A DNA stretch of 64,000 nucleotides from Halorientalis persicus (lineage in GTDB: Archaea; Halobacteriota; Halobacteria; Halobacteriales; Haloarculaceae): contig NZ_FOCX01000010.1 in assembly GCF_900110215.1 (NCBI RefSeq), forward strand, positions 1 to 64,000, written 5' to 3'. A program made the translations under genes and the position numbers. The notes under the pieces were generated by a model, which had not been told where the DNA came from, searched no databases, and saw only the letters and a program-made list of their open reading frames with translations. This document shows positions 24,155 to 33,922 of the stretch, one piece after another. Numbering within the stretch: position 1 is the first letter of the stretch; each line of letters starts with the position of its first letter.

Positions 24155-25290
24155 ATGCCGAACGTGGCGCGGATCATGTCGCGCGTTCCGGGTCCCAGCC
24201 CGACCGCGACGATGGCTGTCAACAGCAACAGCGCGTAGCGAGGACTCTCCTCGAAGATTTCCCGGTCGAAGATCCAGACGACCGCCAGCGCGACGACCAG
24301 TTTCACGAGCAGGAAGGGCCAGGACGATCCCAGTGCGGTCAACAGCGACGTGGGGAGGATCGTCTCCGCCGTGCTGATGATGAAGGCGTTGGCGGGGTGT
24401 TTCGGGTTGTAGACGGCGTCGACGCCGAGCGCGCCGAGCCAGTCGGCGGCGACGACGTTGGCGACGCCGTCGATGGCGTGCCCCCACAGCACGACCAGCC
24501 CGATCAGGCCGGTGCCGGCGTTGATCTCGGGTTTGAGTCGCTCGACGCCGAGGTAGATGGCGGCGGCCAGCAGCGTCGCGATCGCGACGACGCTGAGGAG
24601 GACCTGCGGGTAAAACTCGACGTAGTCGGCCGAGAAGGCCAGCGAGACCAGGTAGCCAAACGTCAGGACGAAGGCCGCGCTCCCGACCGCGGCCATCGGT
24701 CTGGCGTAGGTCTCGACGTACCCCTCGCGCCGGAGCCAGACGGTCACCAGGAGGGAGCCGAGCGTCACGAAGAAGACGGTGAAGTAGATGATCGGACTGA
24801 TGATCAGCGTGTTCCAGGGGTAGGCGATGGCCTGGCTGACCCCCTCCGGGACGGCGTCGTTGGCGTCCTCGACGACGCGCAAGGCACCGCCGAACAACAT
24901 GAACGGAATCAGTGCGAAAAACAGGTCCCGATCCCGCCCCACGTCCAGCCGGCGGAGCAACTGGAGGACCCCGATCAGACCGAACAGCAAGACGACCATG
25001 TAGCCGACCTCCGAGACGAGTGTGTAGCCGGGTTCGGCGACGACCTGGCCGGCGGCCACGGCCGATTGTCGTGCCGCTGGACTGTACAACAACTCCACGG
25101 AACCACCACGATGAACTGCCGCCACCGCGTTGTGGGCGTCGGCGTAGACCGGTCCCCAGAAGTAGTGCCAGACGAACCCGCGGTAGACCGTATCGTAGAA
25201 CACCAGCGAGCCGAGGACCAGCGCCGCGACACCGGCCAGGGCGGTCAGCGTCCAGGCGCGCCCGGCGTCGATCCGCTCGGTCACCTGCAT
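24151..25290 (-). CDS. DUF63 family membrane protein
   Basis: 379 residues from ATG 25290 with about nine membrane helices; earlier in-frame codons encode an Arg/Gly-rich stretch and were rejected. Family features: an N-terminal helix, the motif [15 protein letters not shown] (~145-160), [14 protein letters not shown], and [17 protein letters not shown] with conserved His/Asp near residue 285. DUF63 occurs almost only in archaea and has no proven function. Upstream on the same strand is the inositol-phosphatase-type gene (92-bp gap). Confidence 0.85.
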   Translation of the reverse strand: MQVTERIDAGRAWTLTALAGVAALVLGSLVFYDTVYRGFVWHYFWGPVYADAHNAVAAVHRGGSVELLYSPAARQSAVAAGQVVAEPGYTLVSEVGYMVVLLFGLIGVLQLLRRLDVGRDRDLFFALIPFMLFGGALRVVEDANDAVPEGVSQAIAYPWNTLIISPIIYFTVFFVTLGSLLVTVWLRREGYVETYARPMAAVGSAAFVLTFGYLVSLAFSADYVEFYPQVLLSVVAIATLLAAAIYLGVERLKPEINAGTGLIGLVVLWGHAIDGVANVVAADWLGALGVDAVYNPKHPANAFIISTAETILPTSLLTALGSSWPFLLVKLVVALAVVWIFDREIFEESPRYALLLLTAIVAVGLGPGTRDMIRATFGI

Positions 25291-25382
25291 GATCGACACC
25301 GCGCAAGCCGCGCGTTTCAGGGTTCCGATCCTGTGCGACCAGCGAACACGACCGCGGCCGGCCACACGACCGGGCGATCGAG

Positions 25383-26174
25383 CTACCCGTCCACGCGCGC
25401 GGCCACGTCCCGGGCCAGTTCGACCAGTCGTTCGTGGGCCTGCCCGTTCGAGGCCACCAGCCCCTGGCTGTCGTGTCGCCACCGCTCACCGGACAGATCC
25501 GTGACCGTCCCGCCAGCTTTCCGAACCATGTGCGCGCCACCGACGGAGTCCCAGGGGTTGGGCCGCCGCGTCGTGATCGCGGCGTCAAGCCCGCCGCTGG
25601 CGACGAACGCCAGCGCCGACTGCATACTCCCCAGCCGCCGCATATCACCACACTCACGCACGACCGCGTCCGCGAGGGTGGCGTAGACCTCGCGCTCGCC
25701 GTGTGGCCCCCACCCCAGCACCGCAACCGCGAAGGTCTCCGGATCGGTCCGGTCGCTGACCGAGACTGGTTCCCCGTTCAGTCGCGTCTCGTCGCCGGCC
25801 AGAAACTCGTCGTCCATCGCAGGCATGACCGTCGCCGCGGCGACCGGTTCGCCGTCCTCGACGCGCGCGACGCTGGTCGCCCACAGACGGAGTCCCCGGA
25901 GATAGTTAGCCGTCCCGTCGATGGGATCCACGATCCAGGCAGACCCCGTCTCCGGAACCGTCGACGGTGTCTCCGCCTCCTCACCGACCACCGGTGCGTC
26001 ACTCTCCGCGTCCAGAAGCGCGACGACACGGTCCTGAGCCTCGCCGTCGGCGTCGCTCACCAGATCGTTCTTGTGTGCTTTCGCCTCGAAGCGAACGTCG
26101 GTTCGGAACCGCTCGGCCGCGACCGTGCCGCCGGCGCGGGCCGCGCGTGCCGCGAGGGGTATCGGATCGTCCAT
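25383..26174 (-). CDS. Inositol-1-monophosphatase / archaeal FBPase family phosphatase
   Basis: 263 residues. All Mg2+-binding motifs of the superfamily are present: GEE (64-66), [15 protein letters not shown] (80-94) and [17 protein letters not shown] (206-222). Members dephosphorylate inositol-1-P, fructose-1,6-bisP or PAP; in archaea one protein often does the first two, so substrate cannot be assigned. Typical length; ATG 26174. It lies 26 bp downstream of the broken lipoprotein gene on the same strand. Confidence 0.9.
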   Translation of the reverse strand: MDDPIPLAARAARAGGTVAAERFRTDVRFEAKAHKNDLVSDADGEAQDRVVALLDAESDAPVVGEEAETPSTVPETGSAWIVDPIDGTANYLRGLRLWATSVARVEDGEPVAAATVMPAMDDEFLAGDETRLNGEPVSVSDRTDPETFAVAVLGWGPHGEREVYATLADAVVRECGDMRRLGSMQSALAFVASGGLDAAITTRRPNPWDSVGGAHMVRKAGGTVTDLSGERWRHDSQGLVASNGQAHERLVELARDVAARVDG

Positions 26175-26200
26175 ACCGAACCCTCGGGGTCCGGGGACAA

Positions 26201-27360
26201 TTAAAAGATGATCTGACTGGCCGTACGCATATCCGAGGCGATATCGTTCGACTTGACCGCGCTCTCGGCCTGTCGCTTCGCCTCGAAGAACTCGGGCTGG
26301 GGATCGTCGTCGACTTTCACCTCGGCTGCCCGATGCAGCCCGGCCGCACCCCCCTCCAGCGCCGTCATGACTTCGGCGACCTCGTCGGCTTTCTCCTGCA
26401 TCCCGGTCGATTCGTCGACGTTCGAGAAGTCGACCCGGGCGGAGCCGAACCTGAACTCGGCCGAATTGAGCGGTGAGAGTGCCTTCTCGTAGTTCCGGTC
26501 ATAGAACTCGGGAACGCCGTCCTGGAACCTCTCGATCGCGTTCGCGGCGGATTTGACACCGCTTCGGAAGTCACCCAGCGCTTGCAATTCGTCGCGGATC
26601 TGGTCGATCTTCTCGTCGTAGACCGTACCGACCGGTTCGAACACGGCGACGGCTTCGGCGTCGATCTCCCGTTTGAGCGGCCGGTACAGTGACCGCGCCT
26701 CCGTGTGGTACTCCTTGATTTTGGGGACCGTGTATCGGGCGCGGGTCGTACTCTCGGCGTAGAGTCGCTCGACCGCGTACCGGAACTCGTCTTCGGCGTC
26801 GAGCACCGTCTCGCGGACCCGTGCCAGATCTTCGAGGAATATCGTCACCTGCACGAGCGACAGGATGATGTTCTTCTGGTCTTCGGGCGCGTACTCCGTG
26901 GCTTCCTCGAGCAGTGTCCGGGACTCCTGTGCCAGGGTCCGGATTCGCGGCGCGTTGAACGAATCGGTCGACGCGTTCACGTCCATCAGGCCTGCGTTCG
27001 ACCCCGCATGGCCCACGTAGACCTCGTAGGTCTTCTGAATGCCTTTCATCGCCTTGCCCATCAACTCGGTCGCGCGCGGATCCGTCTCGATTGGCGTCCG
27101 CGTCGCCCCCCATCCTCACCGAATCGTGACTCGAAGTCCGCCTCGAACGCGTCTTCGTCGAACTCGATGTCTCGGTCCTCGAACTCCCCCATGGAGAAGT
27201 TCTGGTCCCCCTCCACGTTGTCGAAGCTGATCTCCGATTCGTTGATGTTGGTCACACCGTCGACGTAGGCCCCACGACCGTTTCCACGCCCGCCCCTCAT
27301 TGCCCCACACCCAGCGGTGAGCATCGTGCCAGCCGTCGCAATGAATGTGCGACGTCTCAT
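26201..27360 (-). pseudogene. Tat lipoprotein gene split by a one-base frameshift
   Basis: The 5' part (27360 to ~27106) encodes a signal RRRTFIATAGTMLTAGCGA: twin Arg plus lipobox TAGC, so a Tat-exported lipoprotein. It ends in a basic tail and TGA at 27061 in that frame. The next frame is open from ~27117 and continues ATRTPIETDPRATELMGKAMKGIQK, then ~285 acidic helical residues. Adding one G to the six-G run (27106-27111) joins both into one ~386-residue protein with even composition. The helical part (coiled-coil-like, QESRTLLEEATEYAPEDQ) is unrecognised. Either a genuine pseudogene or a homopolymer sequencing error. Confidence 0.75.
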
Positions 27361-27490
27361 GAACTATCTACAGTAATCCGCCTCAACCTATTTAAAAATG
27401 CCCCGGTTAGAGCCGATTCTTTTTATAAGCTGCCGATGTCGCGACGGTCGACAGCCCAGCCGCTCACGTCGTCGGTTCGAGAGTAGGGTT

Positions 27491-27540
27491 TGCGAGGGAA
27501 GATCGCTCCGAGTGGATCTTCCTGCACTGTTTTGCGAGGG
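27491..27540 (-). repeat. Two copies of the tRNA-Leu 3' terminus next to the tRNA
   Basis: TGCGAGGGAAG at 27491-27501 and TGCGAGGG at 27533-27540 repeat the tRNA 3' end found at 27558-27570 (TGCGAGGGAAGGG). Between them is a 7-bp hairpin (GAAGATC/GATCTTC). Short duplications of a tRNA 3' end are typical scars of integrase-mediated attachment sites. Confidence 0.45.
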
Positions 27541-27557
27541 GCCGTAGTGGCCAACAG

Positions 27558-27641
27558 TGCGAGGGAAGGGATTTGAACCCTTGGACCCCTACGGGAGCGG
27601 ATCTTGAGTCCGCCGCCGTTTCCAGGCTTGGCTACCCTCGC
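27558..27641 (-). tRNA. tRNA-Leu (anticodon CAA)
   Basis: 84 nt with a 7-bp acceptor stem GCGAGGG/CCCTCGC, discriminator A, GGTTCAAATCC T-arm and a long variable arm typical of class II tRNAs. The anticodon stem GCGGA/TCCGC encloses the loop CTCAAGA, giving CAA (reads UUG). CCA is not encoded and there is no intron. A box A (TATAAA, 27669-27674) sits ~30 nt upstream. Confidence 0.95.
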
Positions 27642-27854
27642 ACGCGTCCTGTACTCGGCTCTCGCCGGTATAAAGATTCCACGGAAGCAAGTAGCTACTT
27701 CAGAAATTCCATATCTCCAGCTGTAGCAACCGACCCAGACGTTAGTTTTACTTCTGGCTGTGATTATCGGGTTTTTGGACTTAATTACAGTCGAAAAGTG
27801 ACTGCTCGGGCAAGTTTTATTGTGGTGGATTCACAAACGGCGAGTGTCGAAGCG

Positions 27855-28028
27855 ATGGACCGATCACCCCAGCTCATCGAATCGATCCGCGAACGGTTTC
27901 GCCCGGACCCGACCTACCGCTGTGGGAGTTGCTCGCTGTCGTTCGAGCGCGAGCGGCTCAACTGTCCGGCGTGTGGCTACCCCGAGATCACGGAATCGCA
28001 GGGCCGCCGCTCGACAGCGAATCGGTGA
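27855..28028 (+). CDS. Small zinc-ribbon protein (57 aa)
   Basis: 57 residues from ATG 27855. CGSCSLSFERERLNCPACG forms a four-Cys zinc ribbon in a protein otherwise of basic/acidic helices (SPQLIESIRERFRPD). A TTTTATT box A (~27814-27820) implies a leader of about 12 nt. Similar tiny zinc ribbons are widespread in haloarchaea, probably nucleic-acid or protein binding, but without known role. Upstream 210 bp to the tRNA appear non-coding. Confidence 0.7.
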   Translation: MDRSPQLIESIRERFRPDPTYRCGSCSLSFERERLNCPACGYPEITESQGRRSTANR

Positions 28029-28168
28029 CTGGTCCGCAGTTCTCCGCTGGCCGGCCACGTGGACGAGGCCCCGCGAGTGAACGGTTCGTCGAGACCGTCG
28101 CCGCCGATCCGCGTCGAGCGGGAGGCGAGGCGACGCATTGACGGACACGCCGAGCAAAGAGAGAGCCG

Positions 28169-28657
28169 ATGGACGAGCACACGCGCGACGACTCGGTGGG
28201 GCCGCCGGTGCGAGGCTCACCCACCGGGTGGCGACCCGCCGAGGACCGGTGGGAACACGGAACCCTCCGGCGGGCGACGGTCCACGGCGTCCGGCTGTAC
28301 AACGCCGGCGAGTACCACGAATCCCACGACTGCTTCGAGGACGAGTGGTACAACTACGGCCGTGGATCGACCGAGAGCAAGTTCCTCCACGGCATGGTCC
28401 AGGTCGCCGCCGGCGCGTACAAACACGTCGACTTCGAGGATGACGACGGGATGCGCTCGCTCTTTCGCACTGCCCTCCAGTACTTTCGGGACGTGCCCAA
28501 CGACTACTACGGCGTCGACTTGCTCGACGTGCGGACGGTAATGACCAACGCCGTGACCGATCCCACCGCCATCGAGGGGTGGCAGGTGCGACTGGACGAG
28601 CGCCGGCCCGTGGCGACAGACGCCGACTTCGCGTACGCCGACTCCCTGGAGCACTGA
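28169..28657 (+). CDS. DUF309 domain protein
   Basis: 162 residues. The DUF309 helical core is unmistakable: [19 protein letters not shown] (~43-61) and [16 protein letters not shown] (~70-85), with His/Glu pairs that could bind metal. The first ~35 residues are a disordered acidic/Pro leader; ATG 28169 is chosen as the first reasonable codon. The biochemical role is unknown. The aspartoacylase-like gene follows 67 bp downstream on the same strand. Confidence 0.85.
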   Translation: MDEHTRDDSVGPPVRGSPTGWRPAEDRWEHGTLRRATVHGVRLYNAGEYHESHDCFEDEWYNYGRGSTESKFLHGMVQVAAGAYKHVDFEDDDGMRSLFRTALQYFRDVPNDYYGVDLLDVRTVMTNAVTDPTAIEGWQVRLDERRPVATDADFAYADSLEH

Positions 28658-28724
28658 CCTGTCCGGAGGACGACCCGTCACGGTTTCGTGGGTACTAAGA
28701 CGAGTCGACTGTTGCTGTGAACCG

Positions 28725-29516
28725 ATGCGAGTCGAGACCGTCGGCGACGGGCCCGCGGAGATCGCCGTTATCGGAGGCATCCACGGCGACGAGCCCTGTG
28801 GGGTCCACGCCGTCGAGACGTTGCTGTCCGCCGACGTGGAGTTCCAGCGCCCCGTCAAGTTCGTGATTGCCAACGAGAAGGCCCGAGAGCGGGACGTCCG
28901 CTACGTCGACGAAGACCTCAACCGCGCGTTCCCTGGTGATCCCGACGGAGACACCCACGAATCCCGGCTCGCCCACGAGCTCTCGATGGAAGTGGCGGAC
29001 TGTCAGATTCTTTCGCTGCACTCCACGCAGTCCTACGAGGGGTTGTTCGCGCTCGTCGACGAAGTCCACGAGTACGAACGCCGGATCTGCCCCCGACTAT
29101 CGGTCGACGCCGTCGTCGAGACCTGTGATTTCACCGAGGGCCGGCTGTTCGAGGTGACCCGGCGGCTGATCGAGGTCGAGTGTGGCTTCCAGGGCTCGGA
29201 CGCCGCGGCCGAAAACGCCGTCCAGGTGACCCGCGAGTTTCTGGCCGCCGTGGGCGCATTCCCCGACGACGAGGCCCCGCGCCGTGACGAGTTGCCGGTC
29301 TACCGGCTCACCCACCCGGTGCCAAAGGACGCCGCGGAGGCCTACGACGTGTTCGCGACGAACTTCCGGCAGGTCCAAGCAGGCCAGCCCTACGCCGCGG
29401 CCGACGGGCAGGAGTACGTCGCCGAGAGCGATTTCTACCCCGTTCTGATGTCTCCCTACGGCTACGAGGACGTGTTCGGCTACGCCGCCGACCACGTCGG
29501 CACGCTCGAATCCTAG
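28725..29516 (+). CDS. M14-type zinc amidohydrolase, succinylglutamate desuccinylase/aspartoacylase family
   Basis: 263 residues. Zinc ligands are visible: His and Glu in IGGIHGDEPCG (~16-26), and His in ILSLHSTQSYEG (~93). The DLNRAFPGDPDG block and a late Glu (LIEVECGF, ~152) complete the catalytic site. The family removes acyl or amide groups from amino acids; the substrate is not predictable. A second family member lies at 59483. The TAG stop overlaps the convergent cupin gene by CTAG. Confidence 0.85.
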   Translation: MRVETVGDGPAEIAVIGGIHGDEPCGVHAVETLLSADVEFQRPVKFVIANEKARERDVRYVDEDLNRAFPGDPDGDTHESRLAHELSMEVADCQILSLHSTQSYEGLFALVDEVHEYERRICPRLSVDAVVETCDFTEGRLFEVTRRLIEVECGFQGSDAAAENAVQVTREFLAAVGAFPDDEAPRRDELPVYRLTHPVPKDAAEAYDVFATNFRQVQAGQPYAAADGQEYVAESDFYPVLMSPYGYEDVFGYAADHVGTLES

Positions 29517-30085
29517 CGATACTCGGGATAATCGTTGTCGTATCCGACGAGCCGACCGACGGGAGCCACCGCTCTGATCCCGGCGAGCTGGAGCCACAGC
29601 GGGAGCACGGCCAGAAACAGCATATCGTCGAACTCGTCCAGCAACACTGCCAGGCGGAGAACATTCAGGGGCATACCCGAACCGGTGACTGGTGCGCCGT
29701 CGCGGGCCAGCCCGTACGTGACCCGCATGAACCACTCCGTCCGGAGCCCCGGATCGACGCCGCCCTGGAGGTGGAGCCGCTCGTCGCCCGCGTTCCAGAA
29801 GTGATGCACGTCACCCGCGGGAACGACGACCCGTTCACCGGGGGTAAGCGTCTCCGTCGTCCCCTCGTGGGAGACCCCCAGCCGACCGTCGATCACCTGC
29901 AGGAACTCGTCTTGCTCGGGGTGGACGTGCGGCATCGGCCCGTGTGACCCGGTGGCGTCGAGCCACATCTCGAATCGGAGTGGGTCCACCTCGCGGTCGT
30001 CGGGCCGCTCCAGAACGCGGACGTACTTTCCCGCGGGCGGGCTCCTGAGAACGTCGTCGTCGGTCAGTGCGTCGAGCGCGTCCAT
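29513..30085 (-). CDS. Cupin-domain protein with C-terminal membrane-like segment
   Basis: 190 residues from ATG 30085. Residues ~45-115 are a single cupin barrel: PMPHVHPEQDEFLQVIDGRLGV (metal-binding HxHx5E-like) and GERVVVPAGDVHHFWNAG. The last ~60 residues include LFLAVLPLWLQLAGIRAVAP, a hydrophobic helix. Haloarchaeal and bacterial homologues are uncharacterised. Its end overlaps the upstream convergent gene by CTAG; 29 bp separate its start from the UPF0179 stop on the same strand, suggesting one transcript. Confidence 0.85.
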   Translation of the reverse strand: MDALDALTDDDVLRSPPAGKYVRVLERPDDREVDPLRFEMWLDATGSHGPMPHVHPEQDEFLQVIDGRLGVSHEGTTETLTPGERVVVPAGDVHHFWNAGDERLHLQGGVDPGLRTEWFMRVTYGLARDGAPVTGSGMPLNVLRLAVLLDEFDDMLFLAVLPLWLQLAGIRAVAPVGRLVGYDNDYPEYR

Positions 30086-30114
30086 CCCGGCCGTCCTATC
30101 TAACCGACAACACT

Positions 30115-30570
30115 TCACTCTTCCTCGGCCGGCGGTGCGAACTCCACCAGCGTGAGGTCCCGATCCAGCATACAGTAGTCGTGGGGCGGCTCGCCCACCA
30201 CTTCGCTGATCTGGTACTCCACGTCGAACTCCGCGCCGGCCGGTTCGCAGTACTCGTGGGAGGGACAACCGGTGTGTGGACAGGGGCCTTCCAGTGCGGC
30301 CTTGCTCCCGGCGTAGGCTCCCTGGGCGTCGACGTTCGCGAGGACGGGCGCGGGTTCGACCTCGACGGCAGTGACACCCGTGTCGTGGACGGCGCAGTCG
30401 AGTGTCGAGGCGTTCTCCCGGATCGCGGTCACGCGGTACTTCTGGCCGGACGCGAGGTTGAGACACTGGTCCCGGTAGGGACAGCCCTCGCAGGCGTCGG
30501 CCGCCCCGTGATAGACGAACTCGGTCCCGACCTCGGCGAGTCGGGTCCCGACGAGCGTGACCGTCGTCAT
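30115..30570 (-). CDS. UPF0179 family protein
   Basis: 151 residues from ATG 30570. Rich in Cys arranged as CEGCPYRDQC (~29-38) and CPHTGCPSHEYC (~98-109) plus single Cys, suggesting metal or Fe-S binding. UPF0179 is an archaeal family of unknown function; start VTLVGTRLAEVGTEF and C-terminal EFAPP are conserved family ends. Probably first gene of a UPF0179-cupin transcript. Confidence 0.9.
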   Translation of the reverse strand: MTTVTLVGTRLAEVGTEFVYHGAADACEGCPYRDQCLNLASGQKYRVTAIRENASTLDCAVHDTGVTAVEVEPAPVLANVDAQGAYAGSKAALEGPCPHTGCPSHEYCEPAGAEFDVEYQISEVVGEPPHDYCMLDRDLTLVEFAPPAEEE

Positions 30571-30666
30571 ACCCATCCATATTCCCGGCCCGTGGTTAAG
30601 TCTCCCGTCACGCCCCACACATCGCCGGCGAGTGAGCGACGACCGGCGTCGGGGGAACGGTCGTCG

Positions 30667-31902
30667 CTATTCCCCGGCGTCGATGACCCGCTGCAGCGCG
30701 ACGACGTACGCGGCCGTCCGGAGCGACGGGAGGTCCCGGTTCTCGTAGGCGTCGACGAGGTTCCAGAACTGCTCGACGATTTTCTCGTCGAGTTCCTCGT
30801 TGACGCGGTCTTTGGACCAGTAGAACCGCTGGCGGTTCTGCACCCACTCGAAGTAGGACACGACGACCCCGCCCGCGTTCGCCAGGATGTCCGGGATGAC
30901 CAGCGTGTCGGTCTCCCTGAGGACGTCGTCTGCTTCCGGCGTGATCGGGCCGTTCGCAGCCTCCGAGATCACGTCCGCGGCGATGTTCTGTGCGATGGAC
31001 TCGTCGATCGCGTTCTCGAGTGCGGCCGGAATCAGGAGGTCCACGTCGAGCGTCAGCAGTTCCTCGTTGGTCAGTTCCTGATCGGCATCCGGATAGCCGA
31101 CGACGCTACCCGTCTCGCGTTTGTACTCCTTGACATCGACCGGGTCGAGCGTGTCCTCACCGTAGATAGCTCCGCTGGAGTCCGAGACGGCGACGACGTT
31201 CGCGCCCATCTCGTAGATGAGCCTCGCCGCGATCCAGCCGGCGTTGCCGTACCCCTGGACCGCGACCGTCGCGTGTTCCACGTCCTTGTCCAGATAGTCG
31301 AAGGCTTCCCGTGCCGCGACGACCGTCGACCGGCCCGTCGCCTCGACGCGGCCCTCGCTCCCGCCGCTCGAGAGGTCCTTCCCGGTGATGACGCCCGGCT
31401 CGGTCGTGTTCTCGATCCTCTCGTAGGTGTCTTTGATCCAGTTCATCTCCCGCTGGCCGGTGTTCACGTCCGGGGCGGGGATGTCGCGGTCCACGCCGAT
31501 AAGCGGCGTCAACTCCGTGGCGAACGCCCGGGTGATCCGTTCGAGTTCCGCCGCCGAGTAGTCCCGCGGGTCGACGACGATCCCGCCTTTCCCACCACCG
31601 AGCGGCACGTCACTGACCGCGGTCTTGTACACCATCCACCCCGAGAGCGCCTTGACCTCGTCGCGGTCGACCGCCGGATGATAGCGGATCCCGCCCTTGT
31701 AGGGACCCCGATCACCGTTGAACTGCGACCGGTAGGCCCGGAACACCTCCGTCGACCCGTCGTCCATCTCGACGGCGAGATTCGTCTCCAGAATCCGCTC
31801 GGGGGTTTTCAGCCGTTCGAGTTGGCCCGCTGTCACGTCTAGATACTCGGCCGCCTCGTCGATCTGTGTCCGTAAACTACTGTACGGGTTTACCTCTGTC
31901 AT
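30667..31902 (-). CDS. gdhA: Glutamate dehydrogenase
   Basis: 411 residues. Reversible oxidative deamination of glutamate to 2-oxoglutarate. Motifs: [22 protein letters not shown], the catalytic-Lys segment [14 protein letters not shown], and NAD(P)-binding [10 protein letters not shown]. The final helix [12 protein letters not shown] is complete. Box A TTTTATA (31941-31947) and a 7-bp dyad (31904-31924) precede it. A second GDH lies upstream, separated by a small ORF. The coenzyme specificity (NAD vs NADP) cannot be told. Confidence 0.97.
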   Translation of the reverse strand: MTEVNPYSSLRTQIDEAAEYLDVTAGQLERLKTPERILETNLAVEMDDGSTEVFRAYRSQFNGDRGPYKGGIRYHPAVDRDEVKALSGWMVYKTAVSDVPLGGGKGGIVVDPRDYSAAELERITRAFATELTPLIGVDRDIPAPDVNTGQREMNWIKDTYERIENTTEPGVITGKDLSSGGSEGRVEATGRSTVVAAREAFDYLDKDVEHATVAVQGYGNAGWIAARLIYEMGANVVAVSDSSGAIYGEDTLDPVDVKEYKRETGSVVGYPDADQELTNEELLTLDVDLLIPAALENAIDESIAQNIAADVISEAANGPITPEADDVLRETDTLVIPDILANAGGVVVSYFEWVQNRQRFYWSKDRVNEELDEKIVEQFWNLVDAYENRDLPSLRTAAYVVALQRVIDAGE

Positions 31903-31903
31903 A

Positions 31904-31947
31904 TCTCGACCAGGACAGTCGAGACACCAAAAATTGTCTATTTTATA
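31904..31947 (-). promoter_or_regulatory. gdhA promoter with operator-like dyad
   Basis: TCTCGAC (31904-31910) and GTCGAGA (31918-31924) form a perfect 7-bp inverted repeat with a 7-bp spacer just ahead of the ATG, and TTTTATA (31941-31947) is the box A. The predicted start point (~31918) falls in the dyad, so a dimeric repressor site, or an RNA hairpin at the mRNA 5' end, is plausible. Confidence 0.5.
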
Positions 31948-32020
31948 CGCGAGATGATACGAAATTTGGGTTTAGTTGTGACTACTAAACAGGCGTACAG
32001 CGGTCGGTCGCTCTTGATTT

Positions 32021-32326
32021 TTATCTCATGATTTTTATTTTCCTATCAAATTCAGTCAATAATCGCTCGTCGTCAGATTTCACCACTCGCACCGTGGTGT
32101 CCGTATCGAGGGCGAGGGCCGATGCTACCTGTCGGCTCCCGCTCGCGGGGACGTCCACGCGGTCGACGTTCGGGAGCAGACAGTCGCGCCGCCCGTCGCG
32201 TTCGAGGAGGGCGTCGCCACTGGGGAAGTGCCAGATACGGGAGACAGACCGGAAACACGGCGACGACGACGGATCCCGCACGTACCTGACGGATCGCGTT
32301 TCCTCGAAGAGTTGCTGAAGGTGCAT
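32021..32326 (-). CDS. Hypothetical protein between two gdh genes
   Basis: 101 residues, ATG 32326 to TAA 32021, starting 15 bp after the upstream gdh stop. Composition is mixed basic/acidic with strands (SRIWHFPSGDALLERDGRRD, TDTTVRVVKSDDERLLTEFDRK), less acidic than neighbours, and its 3' end is AT-rich. The tight spacing and correct strand favour a real gene; no family recognised. Could also be a decayed fragment. Confidence 0.5.
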   Translation of the reverse strand: MHLQQLFEETRSVRYVRDPSSSPCFRSVSRIWHFPSGDALLERDGRRDCLLPNVDRVDVPASGSRQVASALALDTDTTVRVVKSDDERLLTEFDRKIKIMR

Positions 32327-32341
32327 TGTCGATTCGAGAAT

Positions 32342-33646
32342 TCACGGCCAGAGGCCACGCGCCCCGTGGGCCTCGGCGACCCGCGAGAGCGCGACGATGT
32401 ACGTCGCATCCCGCCAGGTCACGTCGCGGGCCTCGTAGGCGTCACAGATGTCGCGCCAGGCGGCCAGCATCTCGGTTTCGAGTTCGTCGTTGACACGTTC
32501 GAGCGACCAGGAGCGACGGTTGATGTCCTGGAGCCACTCGAAGTACGAGACGGTGACACCGCCTGCGTTGGCGATGATGTCGGGGATCACGGGAATCCCG
32601 CGTTCCTCGAGGATTTCGTCGGCGGCAGCCGTGATCGGCCCGTTCGCGCCCTCGACGACGATGTCTGCGTCCACAGCGTGTGCGTTGTCCGCCGTGAGGA
32701 CGTTCCCGACCGCGGCCGGGACGAGGACGTCGACGTCGAGTTCGAGCAGTTCGGCGTTGGTCAGGGACTCGGGCACGTCCTGTCGCGTGACGGCTCCCGG
32801 TTCCTCGTCGTGAGACGGGATCGATGCAGGATCGAGACCGGCAGGATCGTAGATCGCGCCCTCGACGTCACTGACTGCGACGACGGTCACACCCCAGTCG
32901 TCGAGTTGGCGGGCCGCGTTCGCGCCCACACTGCCGTATCCCTGAATGGCGACCGTCGTATCCGTGAGATCCCGACCGTAGTAGTCGACGACCTCACGGG
33001 TGACGATTGCCACGCTGCGGCCCGGTGCAGCCTCGCGACCCTCACTCCCGCCGACGACCGGCGGTTTGCCGGTGACGACGCCGGGGACGGTCTCGCCCTG
33101 TTGCATCGAGTAGGCGTCCATGAGCCACGCCATCGTCTGGGGGTCGGTCCCCATGTCCGGTGCCGGAATGTCCCTGTTCGGCCCGATGACGTCCCGGATC
33201 TCCTCGGCGAACCGGCGGGTGAGCCGCTCGCGCTCGGCGTCGCTGAGGGCTTTGGGATCGACGGCGATGCCGCCTTTCGCACCGCCGAAGGGGAGATCCA
33301 TCACCGCACACTTCCAGGTCATCCACATGGCGAGGCCGACACACTCGTCGCGGGTCACGTCGGGCTGGTACCGGAGCCCCCCTTTGTACGGACCGCGGAC
33401 GCTGTCGTGCTGGGCACGATAGCCGGTGAACATCTCGACCGTCCCGTCGTCCCGCTCGACCGGGACCGTCACCTCCTGGACCGTCGTGGGGTACTTGAGC
33501 CGCTCGACCACGTTGGGATCGATGTCCAAATGGGCGGCCGCACGCTGGAGCTGTCGCCGCGCGGTCTCGACGGCAGGTTCGGGCTCGGTCGATCCCGACC
33601 CGTCGTCCAGCCGGTCGTCGCGAGCGATCGTCGAGTCCGATCCCAT
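32342..33646 (-). CDS. gdhB: Glutamate dehydrogenase, second paralogue
   Basis: 434 residues from ATG 33646 (a GTG at 33652 is also possible). Full GDH motifs: [38 protein letters not shown] with the catalytic Lys, and [17 protein letters not shown]. The N-terminal ~30 residues are an acidic extension absent from gdhA. Haloarchaea commonly carry several GDHs with different coenzyme preference and nitrogen regulation. It follows a rubrerythrin-like mini-gene by 2 bp (ATG start) or overlaps it (GTG start), so they form one transcript. Confidence 0.95.
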   Translation of the reverse strand: MGSDSTIARDDRLDDGSGSTEPEPAVETARRQLQRAAAHLDIDPNVVERLKYPTTVQEVTVPVERDDGTVEMFTGYRAQHDSVRGPYKGGLRYQPDVTRDECVGLAMWMTWKCAVMDLPFGGAKGGIAVDPKALSDAERERLTRRFAEEIRDVIGPNRDIPAPDMGTDPQTMAWLMDAYSMQQGETVPGVVTGKPPVVGGSEGREAAPGRSVAIVTREVVDYYGRDLTDTTVAIQGYGSVGANAARQLDDWGVTVVAVSDVEGAIYDPAGLDPASIPSHDEEPGAVTRQDVPESLTNAELLELDVDVLVPAAVGNVLTADNAHAVDADIVVEGANGPITAAADEILEERGIPVIPDIIANAGGVTVSYFEWLQDINRRSWSLERVNDELETEMLAAWRDICDAYEARDVTWRDATYIVALSRVAEAHGARGLWP

Positions 33647-33648
33647 GA

Positions 33649-33792
33649 TCACTCCAGCGGTGTCTGGCGGTTCCGCATCTCACTCCCGCACTCGGGACAG
33701 GGACCCGGATCGTCCTCGGCGACGATGACCGTTCCACACTCGAAGCACTCGTACGGCGTTTCCTCGTCAGGCGTTTGCATGACGTCTCTCAT
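33649..33792 (-). CDS. Rubrerythrin-like zinc-ribbon mini-protein
   Basis: 47 residues from ATG 33792 (a second in-frame ATG at 33780 gives 43). [28 protein letters not shown] holds two CxxC knuckles like the rubredoxin-like end of rubrerythrin. Stand-alone versions are common in haloarchaea. It immediately precedes the second GDH, suggesting coupled expression; whether it carries zinc or iron is unknown. Confidence 0.85.
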   Translation of the reverse strand: MRDVMQTPDEETPYECFECGTVIVAEDDPGPCPECGSEMRNRQTPLE

Positions 33793-33922
33793 AGTGGGGT
33801 CACGAGTGCCTGCCGACGAGCCTCGGCACTCGCCTACGAATAATAAGTGTATTAGGGAATACCCAGTCGTTTAGTACCAAAGCCCATCGGCGAGGTGGTG
33901 TTTATTATTGAACCCGGGTGGG

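Noticed and set aside
27573..27854. Upstream extension of the 57-aa zinc ribbon through the tRNA-Leu
   Set aside because: It would read antisense through a tRNA gene and a promoter; the box A near 27814 supports ATG 27855.
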